The notes below the pieces were generated by a model. The model was given only the letters and a program-made list of their open reading frames with translations. It was not told where the DNA came from and did not search any database. Source: an uncultured Microbacterium sp. (lineage in GTDB: Bacteria > Actinomycetota > Actinomycetes > Actinomycetales > Microbacteriaceae). Taken from it: a stretch of DNA of 64,000 bases. The stretch covers positions 1 to 64,000 of the forward strand of contig NZ_CAMFHZ010000017.1 in the NCBI RefSeq assembly GCF_945952435.1, read 5' to 3'. The position numbers and the translations under genes were made by a program. Below are positions 36,020 to 44,596 of this stretch, piece by piece; the stretch's first letter is position 1; every line of letters begins with the position of its first letter.

Positions 36020-38434
36020 TCAGGCCTGGTCGGCCTGCGGGGCCGCTTCCGTCGTGTGCACGACGGCCGTCCCGGCGGAGAGAGCGGCCGTCGTGACCCG
36101 ACGGCGGCTGCGTCCCTGACCCGGTGCCTTCGGCTCTGGCAGTGCGTCCAGCACCGAGTCGAGCAGCTGCTCGGCCTCGGTCTTCGGCGCCTTGCCCCGG
36201 TCGGATCCGCGCTTCTTGCGCGGCTTCTTCGGCCGTTCGGCCGGTGCCTCGGCGGCGGGTTCCGCCTCGATCTCGGTCGCCGCGGGGAGGTCGCCGGACG
36301 GCACGCGTGTCGAGGCCGCGATCTGCGCGAGAGCGGACTTGGCCCCCTCGGGGATGCTGTGCGTGCCGCCGTTCGAGGCGGCGGCGCCGGTGGCCGGCGA
36401 ACCGTTGCCGGAGCCGTTTCCCGCCGACGATCCCCCGCCGTTGCCATTGCCGTTGCGCTGGCGACGGCCCGATCCCTGTGCCGGCGCCGCGGAGCGGTGC
36501 TTGACGACGGGGTCGTGGTGGACGATCACGCCGCGGCCCGCGCAGACCTCGCAGGCTTCGCTGAACGTCTCCAGCAGTCCGAGGCCGAGCTTCTTGCGCG
36601 TCATCTGCACGAGGCCCAGCGAGGTGACCTCTGCCACCTGGTGCTTGGTGCGATCGCGGCTCAGGCACTCGACGAGGCGACGCAGCACGAGGTCGCGGTT
36701 GGACTCGAGCACCATGTCGATGAAGTCGACGACGATGATGCCGCCGATGTCGCGAAGTCGCAGCTGGCGGACGATCTCCTCCGCCGCCTCGAGGTTGTTC
36801 TTCGTGACGGTCTCCTCGAGGTTGCCGCCGGAGCCGACGAACTTCCCCGTGTTGACGTCGACGACCGTCATCGCCTCGGTGCGGTCGATCACGAGCGAAC
36901 CGCCCGACGGGAGCCAGACCTTCCGATCCAGCGCCTTCTCGATCTGCTCGGTCACGCGGTAGACGTCGAACGGATCCGCGTCGTCCTCGTACGCCTCGAC
37001 GCGTTCGAGCAGGTCGGGGGCGACGCTCTCCAGGTACGAGCGGATCGTGCGGCCGGCGTCGGCGCCCTGGATCCGCATCTTGGTGAAGTCCTCGTTGAAC
37101 ACGTCCCGGACGATCTTGACGAGAAGATCCGGCTCGGCGTGCAGGAGGGCGGGCGCCTGCTGCGTCTCGACCTGCTTCTGGATGTGGCTCCACTGCGCGG
37201 TGAGGCGCTGCACGTCGTGCGTGAGCTGCTCCTCGGTCGCGCCCTCCGCCGCAGTGCGCACGATCACGCCGCTGGACTCCGGCAGAACCTCCTTGAGGAT
37301 CCGCTTGAGACGGGCGCGCTCCGTGTCGGGAAGCTTGCGGGAGATACCGTTCATGGAGCCGTTCGGCACGTACACGAGGTAGCGGCCGGGCAACGAGATC
37401 TGGCTGGTGAGTCGGGCGCCCTTGTGCCCGACCGGGTCCTTCGTGACCTGCACGAGGACGCGGTCGCCCGCCTTGAGCGCGAGCTCGATGCGCCGCGGCT
37501 GGTTGCCGGTCTCGACGCCGTCCCAGTCGACCTCGCCGGAGTAGAGGACGGCGTTGCGTCCACGGCCGATGTCGACGAACGCGGCTTCCATGCTCGGGAG
37601 GACGTTCTGCACGCGCCCGAGGTAGACGTTGCCGATGAGCGAGGCGTCCTGGTTGCGCGCGACGTAGTGCTCGACGAGGACGTTGTCCTCCAGCACCGCG
37701 ATCTGGGTGCGTCCGTTCTTCGAGCGGACGATCATCTCGCGGTCGACGGCCTCGCGGCGGGCGAGGAACTCGGCCTCCGTCACGACCGGACGGCGGCGAC
37801 CGGCGTCGCGGCCGTCGCGGCGGCGCTGCTTCTTCGCCTCGAGGCGCGTCGAGCCCTTGATCGCCTTGGGCTCGGTGATGTACTCCACGACGCGCTGGCG
37901 CGTGCGGGGCTCCGACTCGCGACCACGGCCCCGGCGTCCGGAGCCGTCCTCGTTCTCGCGCATCTCCCTGATCGGCTTCGCCGCCGGAAGCGGGACGATC
38001 GTGGGCGCGTAGAAGTGCAGCTGAGTCGACACCCGGGAGACGAAGACCTCCGGAATCAGGCCCAGGCTCACCGCGGTGAGCTGCTCAGGCTCCGCAGGAA
38101 CGTCGGGCTCTGCGGCCGCTTCCGGCTCGGCGGATGCCTTGGGCTCGGCGGGCGCGTCGGCGTCCACGATCACGGGCGTCTCGGCCTGCACGGACGCCTC
38201 CGCCTGCGCGGGCGCCTCCGTCTGCGCCGGCGCCTCCGCGGAAACGTCGGACTCGACCGCCGGCGACGGTGTCACCGCGCTCGTCGCGTCCCCGTCGGCC
38301 TGCGGCGCTGCGGCGGACTCGCGATCGGCCCCGTCCGCGTCGGGATGATCCTGCTCCGGCGCGGGCTCGGCCACGGGGGCCGCCAGCGCGTCCAGATCGA
38401 GGGTCGGCTGGTTCTCAAAGTTCTCGTCGGCCAT
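36020..38434 (-). CDS. rne: Ribonuclease E/G
   Basis: An endoribonuclease for rRNA maturation and mRNA decay, of 804 residues. The S1 domain starts near residue 267 (GNVYLGRVQNVLPSMEAAFVDIGRGRNAVLY); the catalytic core contains GGIIVVDFIDMVLESNR near 570, and the zinc-link CEVCAGRGV lies near 627. Flanking these are long disordered arms: an acidic, Ala/Glu/Pro-rich N-terminal arm of about 200 residues and a C-terminal tail with RRRVTTAALSAGT and lysine-rich KKPRKKRGSDRGK. The arms resemble those of actinobacterial RNase E, which carry the partner-binding regions at both ends. It is transcribed away from the VKOR gene. Confidence 0.95.
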   Translation of the reverse strand: MADENFENQPTLDLDALAAPVAEPAPEQDHPDADGADRESAAAPQADGDATSAVTPSPAVESDVSAEAPAQTEAPAQAEASVQAETPVIVDADAPAEPKASAEPEAAAEPDVPAEPEQLTAVSLGLIPEVFVSRVSTQLHFYAPTIVPLPAAKPIREMRENEDGSGRRGRGRESEPRTRQRVVEYITEPKAIKGSTRLEAKKQRRRDGRDAGRRRPVVTEAEFLARREAVDREMIVRSKNGRTQIAVLEDNVLVEHYVARNQDASLIGNVYLGRVQNVLPSMEAAFVDIGRGRNAVLYSGEVDWDGVETGNQPRRIELALKAGDRVLVQVTKDPVGHKGARLTSQISLPGRYLVYVPNGSMNGISRKLPDTERARLKRILKEVLPESSGVIVRTAAEGATEEQLTHDVQRLTAQWSHIQKQVETQQAPALLHAEPDLLVKIVRDVFNEDFTKMRIQGADAGRTIRSYLESVAPDLLERVEAYEDDADPFDVYRVTEQIEKALDRKVWLPSGGSLVIDRTEAMTVVDVNTGKFVGSGGNLEETVTKNNLEAAEEIVRQLRLRDIGGIIVVDFIDMVLESNRDLVLRRLVECLSRDRTKHQVAEVTSLGLVQMTRKKLGLGLLETFSEACEVCAGRGVIVHHDPVVKHRSAAPAQGSGRRQRNGNGNGGGSSAGNGSGNGSPATGAAASNGGTHSIPEGAKSALAQIAASTRVPSGDLPAATEIEAEPAAEAPAERPKKPRKKRGSDRGKAPKTEAEQLLDSVLDALPEPKAPGQGRSRRRVTTAALSAGTAVVHTTEAAPQADQA

Positions 38435-38602
38435 CTCCGGCGTACTCCTCGCACGGCGGCGCTGCCGCCGTGAATTCTCTCGTGCGACGCTCTCGGCGCC
38501 GCGAATTCGATCGGTCTGCGATCGGCACATGCTCTGATCGCTGGGAGCCGGGGCCCCCGAAGTCTGTTCCGTCGGCCGCCGTGAGGGCGGTGCGACCCGA
38601 CC

Positions 38603-38608
38603 ATTATC
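38603..38608 (-). promoter_or_regulatory. Putative extended -10 of rne
   Basis: The minus strand reads TGCGATAAT, an extended -10 type element, about 170 bases before the rne ATG. RNase E genes often have long leaders used for autoregulation. No clear -35 is seen. Confidence 0.4.
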
Positions 38609-38696
38609 GCACCATCGGCCTCGAATGACCGCCTCGACGCGATCCGCCGCTCTTTATACCGGCGCGCGCATGCATCCGATACAGATGCGGTCCTGC

Positions 38697-38702
38697 CATA
38701 AT
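38697..38702 (+). promoter_or_regulatory. Putative -10 element of the VKOR gene
   Basis: CATAAT lies exactly six bases before the ATG at 38709, which suggests a leaderless transcript. Confidence 0.4.
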
Positions 38703-38708
38703 CGCGGC

Positions 38709-39323
38709 ATGTCCGCACCGCGCACCCGTCACACCGGCTACGCCCTCTGGCTGATCGTCGCCAGCGTTCTCGGGTGGTGGGCGGCGTTCCAGCTCACCCT
38801 CGACAAGTTCTCGGTCCTGGAGAACCCCGACGCGGCGCTCAACTGCAACGTGAGCGTCTTCGTGCAGTGCGGCACGAATCTGGCGTCGTGGCAGGGATCG
38901 GTCTTCGGCTTCCCCAACCCTCTCATCGCGCTCACCGGGTGGATGGCGCCGCTCGTCGTCGGCGTCGCCCTGCTCGCGGGCGTCCGCTTCCCGCGATGGT
39001 TCTGGGGCCTCTTCGGCCTCGGCATCACCGGAGCCTTCGTCTTCATCTGCTGGCTCATCGCACAGAGCTTCTTCGCGTTGCACACCCTGTGCCCGTGGTG
39101 CGCGCTCACCTACGTCACCGTGATCCCGACGTTCTTCGCGACCGTGCTGCAGCTCTTCCGCACCGGCACCTTCCCCGTAAGCCGCAGGGCGCAGGAGCGG
39201 GCCGGCCGGCTCATGGCCTGGGTGCCGCTCGCCTCGATCCTCGCCTTCGTCGTCGTCTTCCTGCTCGCGCAGCTCGCGGGCGTCGATCTGATCGGCGAGA
39301 TCCTGCGGCTCGTGCGCGGCTGA
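38709..39323 (+). CDS. Vitamin K epoxide reductase family protein
   Basis: An inner-membrane thiol-oxidation protein of 204 residues, the bacterial VKOR that reoxidises DsbA-like proteins using menaquinone. Five hydrophobic helices are visible. A loop cysteine pair lies in LNCNVSVFVQCGTN and the quinone-side active site is the CPWC in LHTLCPWCALTYV. The conserved Ser/Trp loop (NLASWQGSVFGFPNPL) is also present. No thioredoxin domain is fused, so a separate partner is needed. It converges with the amine oxidase gene, 10 bases away. Confidence 0.9.
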   Translation: MSAPRTRHTGYALWLIVASVLGWWAAFQLTLDKFSVLENPDAALNCNVSVFVQCGTNLASWQGSVFGFPNPLIALTGWMAPLVVGVALLAGVRFPRWFWGLFGLGITGAFVFICWLIAQSFFALHTLCPWCALTYVTVIPTFFATVLQLFRTGTFPVSRRAQERAGRLMAWVPLASILAFVVVFLLAQLAGVDLIGEILRLVRG

Positions 39324-39333
39324 GCCGCCCGCG

Positions 39334-40659
39334 TCAGCCCTCGGCCCAGAGCGTCTCGATGCCGACGGGTCGCCCGAGCACGCGCTCCGCGGCGCGGTGA
39401 CCGGACAGCATGGCCGCCGTGACCGTGGCCGGATCGTCGGTCCAGGTCGCCTCGCCCGCGAGGTGCAGCCTTCCGCCGATCGGGGTGGCGAGATCGTCGT
39501 GGTCGGACGTCGTCGACCCACGGACCATGTAGGCGTACGCACCCCGCGCGAAGGGATCGTCCTGCCAGGCGGTGCGCGTCACGCGCACCGGGTCGACCGC
39601 CCGCTCGCCGTAGAGACGCCGCAGCTGCTCCATGACGGAGCGCGCGATCCGGTCGTCGTCCCACTCCCTGGTCGCCTGCGCGGCGCGCCCAGCCGCGAAG
39701 GTGAGCAGGGTGGGCTCGCCGTGGAGGGAGGTGAGGTCGTACCAGGAGTGCCACCAGTCTCCGGCCGACCCCTGCTGCCGGATCGCATAGACGTCCTCGT
39801 CCCAGAACTTCGTCGGGAACCGGAGGAAGACCTTCTCGAAGGCGTTCATCCGGAGCCGGCTCAGCGCCTCGCGGTTGACCTCCGGCAGCGGTGGCGTGAT
39901 CGTCACGGCGCCGCTGTGGAGCACTCCGACCGGCAGGGTCACCACCGCCGCATCGGCGACGAAGACGCGTTCGCCACTCGTCACCGTGACCCGGTCCGAC
40001 CAGTCGATCCCGGTGACCTCGTGATCCGTGCGGACGTCAAGACCCTCCGCCAGGCGCGCGGGCAGCACGTCGTAGCCGTCGGGGAAGACGACCTCGTCGC
40101 CGTCGATCTGGTCGTCATCCAGACCATGCGCGGCGAGCTCCTCGACGAGCGCCCCATACTGCTCCTCCGACCGATGCGCGAGGTACTCCCTGATCCGCTG
40201 GGTGCGCGCCGGATCCCATCCCTGCGCGCCCAGCGCCTCATCGGTGACGTCGCGATACGAGGCGTCGGGGGCCGAACCCGCAATGATCTCGCGGAGCGCC
40301 GCATCGACGCGGTGGATGTCCGCGACGAACGCGGCGGTCTCCGCCGGGGAGAGCCGGTGCCCGTCCGGTCCGTAGTACGCGATCGGCCTGCTGTCCGGCT
40401 GGTACCCGCCGACCGTGAACTCCTGCGTACGCATGCCGAACGCCGCCGCGGCGGCGGCGACAGGGCTCCCGTTGATCCCGTGGATCCAGGACGCGCCGAG
40501 GTCCGTGGGCGAGCCCGTCCGGTCGGTGTGCACGCGACCGCCGACGTGGTCGCGCGCCTCCAGGACGATCACGCTCCGCCCGCTCCGGGCGAGGAGACGC
40601 GCGGCGCTCAGCCCCGCGACCCCTGCGCCGACGACGATCACATCGCACTGCTCCGCCAC
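39334..40659 (-). CDS. Flavin monoamine oxidase family protein
   Basis: An FAD-dependent amine oxidase of 441 residues. The N-terminal dinucleotide fold is DVIVVGAGVAGLSAARLLARSG followed by VLEARDHVGGRVHT; the substrate region has DLGASWIHGINGSPV; and the C-terminal FAD motif is GGRLHLAGEATWTDDPATVTAAMLSG. There is no signal peptide, so it acts in the cytoplasm on amines such as putrescine, tyramine or polyamines, releasing ammonia and hydrogen peroxide. The GTG start at 40659 has GAGGAGGAACA in front. It lies 85 bases after an APC permease gene on the same strand, likely its supplier of substrate. Confidence 0.9.
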   Translation of the reverse strand: MAEQCDVIVVGAGVAGLSAARLLARSGRSVIVLEARDHVGGRVHTDRTGSPTDLGASWIHGINGSPVAAAAAAFGMRTQEFTVGGYQPDSRPIAYYGPDGHRLSPAETAAFVADIHRVDAALREIIAGSAPDASYRDVTDEALGAQGWDPARTQRIREYLAHRSEEQYGALVEELAAHGLDDDQIDGDEVVFPDGYDVLPARLAEGLDVRTDHEVTGIDWSDRVTVTSGERVFVADAAVVTLPVGVLHSGAVTITPPLPEVNREALSRLRMNAFEKVFLRFPTKFWDEDVYAIRQQGSAGDWWHSWYDLTSLHGEPTLLTFAAGRAAQATREWDDDRIARSVMEQLRRLYGERAVDPVRVTRTAWQDDPFARGAYAYMVRGSTTSDHDDLATPIGGRLHLAGEATWTDDPATVTAAMLSGHRAAERVLGRPVGIETLWAEG

Positions 40660-40744
40660 TGTTCCTCCTCCTCCGAGGCTTTTCCGCGCGCCGGACGTCG
40701 CGCGACCGCTGCGCCGGCGTTGCACGCCGCCGCGTCCGAACGGG

Positions 40745-42283
40745 TCACATGCCGCCGTCGATCGACCGCGGGAAGTCGGCAGGGTCTTCAGGGACCATGA
40801 CCTCGGTCTCGCGGTTGAGGCTCTCGCCCCGGAAGAAGCGCTTCGATCGCGGGAACAGGTACCAGACGAACATGAGCACGAGTCCGATCGCGAGGGATCC
40901 GATCCCGACGACGAACGTGCCGCCGACTCCCCAGATCACGGTGTTGCCGTAGTCCGGCTGCCACATGTCCACCGCGGACTGCAGGAACGCCGCGGTCAGC
41001 ATCAGGCCGCCCAGCAGCGGGAAGAGACCCTTGAAGAAGAACTCCCGCGGCGAGCGCGTGAGGTCCTTGCGGAAGTACCAGACGCACGCGAAGCCGGTGA
41101 TGGCGTAGTAGAACGCGATCGCGAGACCCAGCGACAGGATCGAGTCCTGCAGGATGTTGTCGCTGATCAGGGTCATGCCCACGTAGTACGCCGTCGCCAC
41201 GACGCCCATCACGATGGTCGAGAAGGACGGGGTCTTGAACGTGGGGTGCACGTCCTTGAACTTGGCGGGGAGCGCACGGTAGACCCCCATCGCGAGCGTC
41301 CCCCGCGCCGTCGGCAGGATCGTGGTCTGCGTCGACGAGATCGCCGAGATGATGACCGCGACCACGAGGAGCCAGCCGAACGGGCCCAGGAGGCCGTCCT
41401 TGATCGCGAGGAAGAAGTCGTCCGCGTTCGCCTCGTTCCCGAGCCCCGTCCCCTTGTCCCCCAGCCCGGCGTACATCATCGCCGCGATCGTGACCGCGAC
41501 GTAGGTGAAGAGCAGGATCACGGTCGTCAGCAGCGCCGCGCGCCCGGGGATCCGCTTCGGATCCTTCGTCTCCTCGTTCAGCGCCAGACAGGTGTCCCAG
41601 CCCCAGTAGATGAAGAGCGCGAGCAGGATCGCCTGCGTGAAGCCCGACCAGGAGGTGAAGGCGAAGGGGTTCAGCCAGTCCCAGGAGAAGGACGTCGCGC
41701 CGGGAGCGGCGCCGGTGGCGAACTGCCAGAGCGCGGCGACGATGAAGACGGCGAGGGCCAAGTACTGGATCCCCAGCAGCACGTTCTGGATGCGCTCGCC
41801 GATCTCGACGCCCCGCCAACTGACCCAGGTCATCGCCGCGATGAACACGACGGCGACGATGACGACTCTGAGGTCGTTGTTCTCGACGTCCTGGCCGAGG
41901 AGCGACCAGAAGTAGACCGAGGCGATCTGCGCGAGGTTCGCGAGCACGACCATCCCCGCGACCGCGACGCCCCACCCTCCCATCCACCCCACGACGGGGC
42001 CGAAGGCCTTGGTGCCCCAGGTGAACGTCGTGCCGCAATCGGGCACGGCGTTGTTGAGCTCCCGGTAGGCGAAGGCGATGAGCAGCATGGGGACGAAGGC
42101 GAGGATGAACGCGATCGGAGCCTGCGCCCCGACCGCGATCACGACCCAGCCGAGGGAGGCCACGAGCGAGTACACGGGCGCGGTGGAGGCCAGCCCGATG
42201 ACGGTGGACCCCCACAGTCCCAGCGTTCCTGCCGCAAGCCCCTTGCCCTCGGGCTTCCCCAGATAGATCGGCGTCGTCGACAT
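40745..42283 (-). CDS. APC family amino acid/amine permease
   Basis: A 12-helix transporter of 512 residues. The first helices read GTLGLWGSTVIGLASTAPVYSLVA, and AYRELNNAVPDCGTTFTWGTKAFGPVVGWMGGWG matches the family's gating region; ALNEETKDPKRIPGRA is the conserved cytoplasmic loop. This subgroup is often found beside flavin amine oxidases and aldehyde dehydrogenases, so an amine such as putrescine is a reasonable substrate guess. The ATG at 42283 gives MSTTPIYLGKPEGKGL. It is transcribed into the amine oxidase gene, probably as one operon. Confidence 0.88.
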   Translation of the reverse strand: MSTTPIYLGKPEGKGLAAGTLGLWGSTVIGLASTAPVYSLVASLGWVVIAVGAQAPIAFILAFVPMLLIAFAYRELNNAVPDCGTTFTWGTKAFGPVVGWMGGWGVAVAGMVVLANLAQIASVYFWSLLGQDVENNDLRVVIVAVVFIAAMTWVSWRGVEIGERIQNVLLGIQYLALAVFIVAALWQFATGAAPGATSFSWDWLNPFAFTSWSGFTQAILLALFIYWGWDTCLALNEETKDPKRIPGRAALLTTVILLFTYVAVTIAAMMYAGLGDKGTGLGNEANADDFFLAIKDGLLGPFGWLLVVAVIISAISSTQTTILPTARGTLAMGVYRALPAKFKDVHPTFKTPSFSTIVMGVVATAYYVGMTLISDNILQDSILSLGLAIAFYYAITGFACVWYFRKDLTRSPREFFFKGLFPLLGGLMLTAAFLQSAVDMWQPDYGNTVIWGVGGTFVVGIGSLAIGLVLMFVWYLFPRSKRFFRGESLNRETEVMVPEDPADFPRSIDGGM

Positions 42284-42337
42284 GCCTGTGAGAGTAGAGG
42301 GAACGGCGCGGCCGCACAACGTGAGGACCGGTATGAC

Positions 42338-42373
42338 AGAGCCCCGCGCTCCGATGCAGGAACGCGGGGCTCT
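42338..42373 (-). terminator. Intrinsic terminator after ndk
   Basis: AGAGCCCCGCG at 42338-42348 and CGCGGGGCTCT at 42363-42373 are perfect complements with a 14-base loop. The hairpin lies 15 bases past the ndk stop and separates the ileS-folC-ndk operon from the permease gene. Confidence 0.8.
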
Positions 42374-42388
42374 TCGTTCGACGAGGCG

Positions 42389-42805
42389 TCAGCCGAACCA
42401 GATGCCGAGTTCGCGCGCGGCCGACTCGGGCGAGTCGGAGCCGTGCACGAGGTTCTGCTGCACGGCGAGGCCCCAGTCGCGGCCGAAGTCGCCACGGATC
42501 GTCCCCGGCGCGGCGGTGGTCGGGTCGGTCGTTCCGGCGAGCGACCGGAACCCCTCGATCACGCGGTTCCCGGCGAGTCGGATCGCGACGGACGGACCGG
42601 AGAGCATGAAGTCGAGCAGCGGCTCGTAGAAGGGCTTGCCCTCGTGCTCGGCGTAGTGCGCGGCGAGCAGATCGCGGTCGGGCTCCACGAGGCGGATGTC
42701 GACGAGCGCATAGCCCTTCGCCTCGATGCGCGCCAGGATCGCGCCGGTGAGGCCGCGCGCGACGCCGTCGGGTTTGATCAGGACGAGGGTCTCTTCGGTA
42801 GGCAT
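42389..42805 (-). CDS. ndk: Nucleoside diphosphate kinase
   Basis: It balances nucleoside triphosphate pools by phosphate transfer through an active-site histidine. The 138-residue product has ETLVLIKPDGVARG at the N-terminus, RLAGNRVIEGFRSLAG, GTIRGDFGRDWGLAVQQNLVHGSDSPESAARELGIWF, with the catalytic His in NLVHGSDS. A conserved RPFY-type region appears as GKPFYEPLLDFMLSGP. The ATG at 42805 is preferred; a GTG at 42814, overlapping the upstream gene, would add three residues. It closes the ileS operon. Confidence 0.97.
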   Translation of the reverse strand: MPTEETLVLIKPDGVARGLTGAILARIEAKGYALVDIRLVEPDRDLLAAHYAEHEGKPFYEPLLDFMLSGPSVAIRLAGNRVIEGFRSLAGTTDPTTAAPGTIRGDFGRDWGLAVQQNLVHGSDSPESAARELGIWFG

Positions 42806-42806
42806 G

Positions 42807-43253
42807 TCACTCACTCTCTGTCGTGGTTTCGGGCGTGCTCGGGGTGTCGGCCGCGCGTCGTCGGGCGGCCCGGTCGACGCGTCCGCCGACGATCATCGCG
42901 TAGGTCCACATGCCGCCGAACACGAGGAAGACCAGCAGGATCGCGGGCACCAGGAGGGCGGACAGCAGGACGATGACCTGCAGGATCCATCCCATCACGA
43001 TTCCCCCGCGCGTGCCCAGCAGGCCGGCCGTCACGAGCATCGCGACCGCCACGACCGCGCCGCCGACGATCCCCCACCACGGCTCCACATCGGGTCCGAG
43101 GGCCTTCAGGCCGTAGATCGTCAGGCCGGCCAGGGCGACGACGATCGACTCGAAGCCGAGGATCACGGAGCCGAGCTTCTGCGTGAGCCCGCGCGCGGGT
43201 CGCGGCGCGCGGCGCGTCGGCGAGGCGTCCCGCGCCTCGCTCACGACCGCCAT
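42807..43253 (-). CDS. DUF4233 membrane protein
   Basis: A small membrane protein of 148 residues with four hydrophobic helices (SVILGFESIVVALAGLTIYGL, then VVGGAVVAVAMLVTAGLLG-like segments, and ILQVIVLLSALLVPAILLVFLVFGGMWTYA). It matches the DUF4233 family that sits between folC and ndk in many actinobacteria; its role is unknown. The start is either the ATG at 43253 or a GTG at 43244 that overlaps the folC stop as GTGA. Both fit coupled translation. Confidence 0.85.
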   Translation of the reverse strand: MAVVSEARDASPTRRAPRPARGLTQKLGSVILGFESIVVALAGLTIYGLKALGPDVEPWWGIVGGAVVAVAMLVTAGLLGTRGGIVMGWILQVIVLLSALLVPAILLVFLVFGGMWTYAMIVGGRVDRAARRRAADTPSTPETTTESE

Positions 43254-44596
43254 CCGCTCTTCCAGTCCTCGTCCTCGGCGAGCGCGATCGCCTCGCCCGC
43301 GAGAACAACCGAACCGGCGATCACGACCGCGCGGCGATCCGCGGAGGCCGCCCATTCCCGTGCGGCGTCGGCCGCATCCGCGAGGGACGGGTACACCGTC
43401 GCCCGACCTCCGGCACGTTCGACGAGGTCCGCGATGAGATCCGCGTCGGACGCACGATCGGAATCGGGAGCCGTGGCGAACACGTGCTGTACGGAGGGCA
43501 GCAGCGCCTCCACGATCCCAGCGGCGTCCTTATCCGCCAGCACTCCGAGCACGAGACCCCACTCATCGAAGTCGAAGCTGTCGCGCAGGGCCTCGGCGAG
43601 CGCCCTGGCACCGTGCGGGTTGTGCGCGGCGTCGACGACGACGGTCGGTGCGATCCCCAACAGCTGCAGGCGCCCGGGCGACGTGGCGCCCTGGAGGCCT
43701 TCGGCCAGGACGTCGCCGACGATCGCGCGCTCTCCGCCGCCGATGAGCGACTCGACCGCGGCGATCGCGAGCGCCGCGTTGAACCCCTGGTGCGCGCCGT
43801 ACAGCGGCAGGTACTCCTCGACGTACTGGCCGGCGAGTCCGCGCACGGTGATCTGCTGGCCGCCGACGGCGAGGCGCTGCTCGACGAGCGCGAACTCCTC
43901 GCCCTCGAACGCGATCGTCGCGCCGCGGTCGGCGGCGACGCGACGCAGCACCGCCTCCGCCTCCGGCGCCTGGCGGGCGGAGACCACGGCGGCGCCGTCC
44001 TTGATGATGCCCGCCTTGACCTCGGCGATCTTCGCGATCGTGTCACCGAGGCGATCGGCGTGGTCCAGGTCGATCGGCGTGAACACTGCCACGTCGCCAT
44101 CGGCCGTGTTGGTGGAGTCCCAGGCACCGCCCATCCCGACCTCGAGCACGAGCACGTCGACCGGCGCGTCGGCACAGGCCACGAACGCGAGCACGGTGAG
44201 CAGTTCGAAGAAGGTCAGCGGAGCGTCGCCCGCAGCCTCGAGCTCGGCGTCCACGATGCCGACGAACGGCTCGATCTCCTCCCAGGCGTCGGCCACGGCC
44301 GCGTCGGCGATCGGCTCGCCGTCGATCATGATCCGCTCGGTGAAGCGCTCCAGGTGCGGACTCGTGAAGAGTCCGGTGCGCAGCGCGTGCGCGCGGAGCA
44401 GGCTCTCGACCATCCGGGCCGTCGACGTCTTGCCGTTCGTGCCGGTCAGGTGCACGACGCGGTACGTCTTCTGCGGATCGTCGAGCAGTTCGAGCAGACG
44501 CGCCGTGCGCTCCTTGCGCGGCTGGACCCACCTCTCCCCCGCGCGTTCCAGCAGCGCGGTGTAGACGGCGTCGGCCCTCTCGCGGTCATCGGTCAT
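43241..44596 (-). CDS. folC: Folylpolyglutamate synthase/dihydrofolate synthase
   Basis: It adds glutamate to dihydropteroate or folates. The 451-residue Mur-ligase-type enzyme has the ATP loop [21 protein letters not shown] near residue 50, [26 protein letters not shown] (metal site), [27 protein letters not shown] with the carbamylated-lysine region, and [14 protein letters not shown] in the C-terminal domain. The ATG overlaps the ileS stop. Confidence 0.96.
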   Translation of the reverse strand: MTDDRERADAVYTALLERAGERWVQPRKERTARLLELLDDPQKTYRVVHLTGTNGKTSTARMVESLLRAHALRTGLFTSPHLERFTERIMIDGEPIADAAVADAWEEIEPFVGIVDAELEAAGDAPLTFFELLTVLAFVACADAPVDVLVLEVGMGGAWDSTNTADGDVAVFTPIDLDHADRLGDTIAKIAEVKAGIIKDGAAVVSARQAPEAEAVLRRVAADRGATIAFEGEEFALVEQRLAVGGQQITVRGLAGQYVEEYLPLYGAHQGFNAALAIAAVESLIGGGERAIVGDVLAEGLQGATSPGRLQLLGIAPTVVVDAAHNPHGARALAEALRDSFDFDEWGLVLGVLADKDAAGIVEALLPSVQHVFATAPDSDRASDADLIADLVERAGGRATVYPSLADAADAAREWAASADRRAVVIAGSVVLAGEAIALAEDEDWKSGWRS

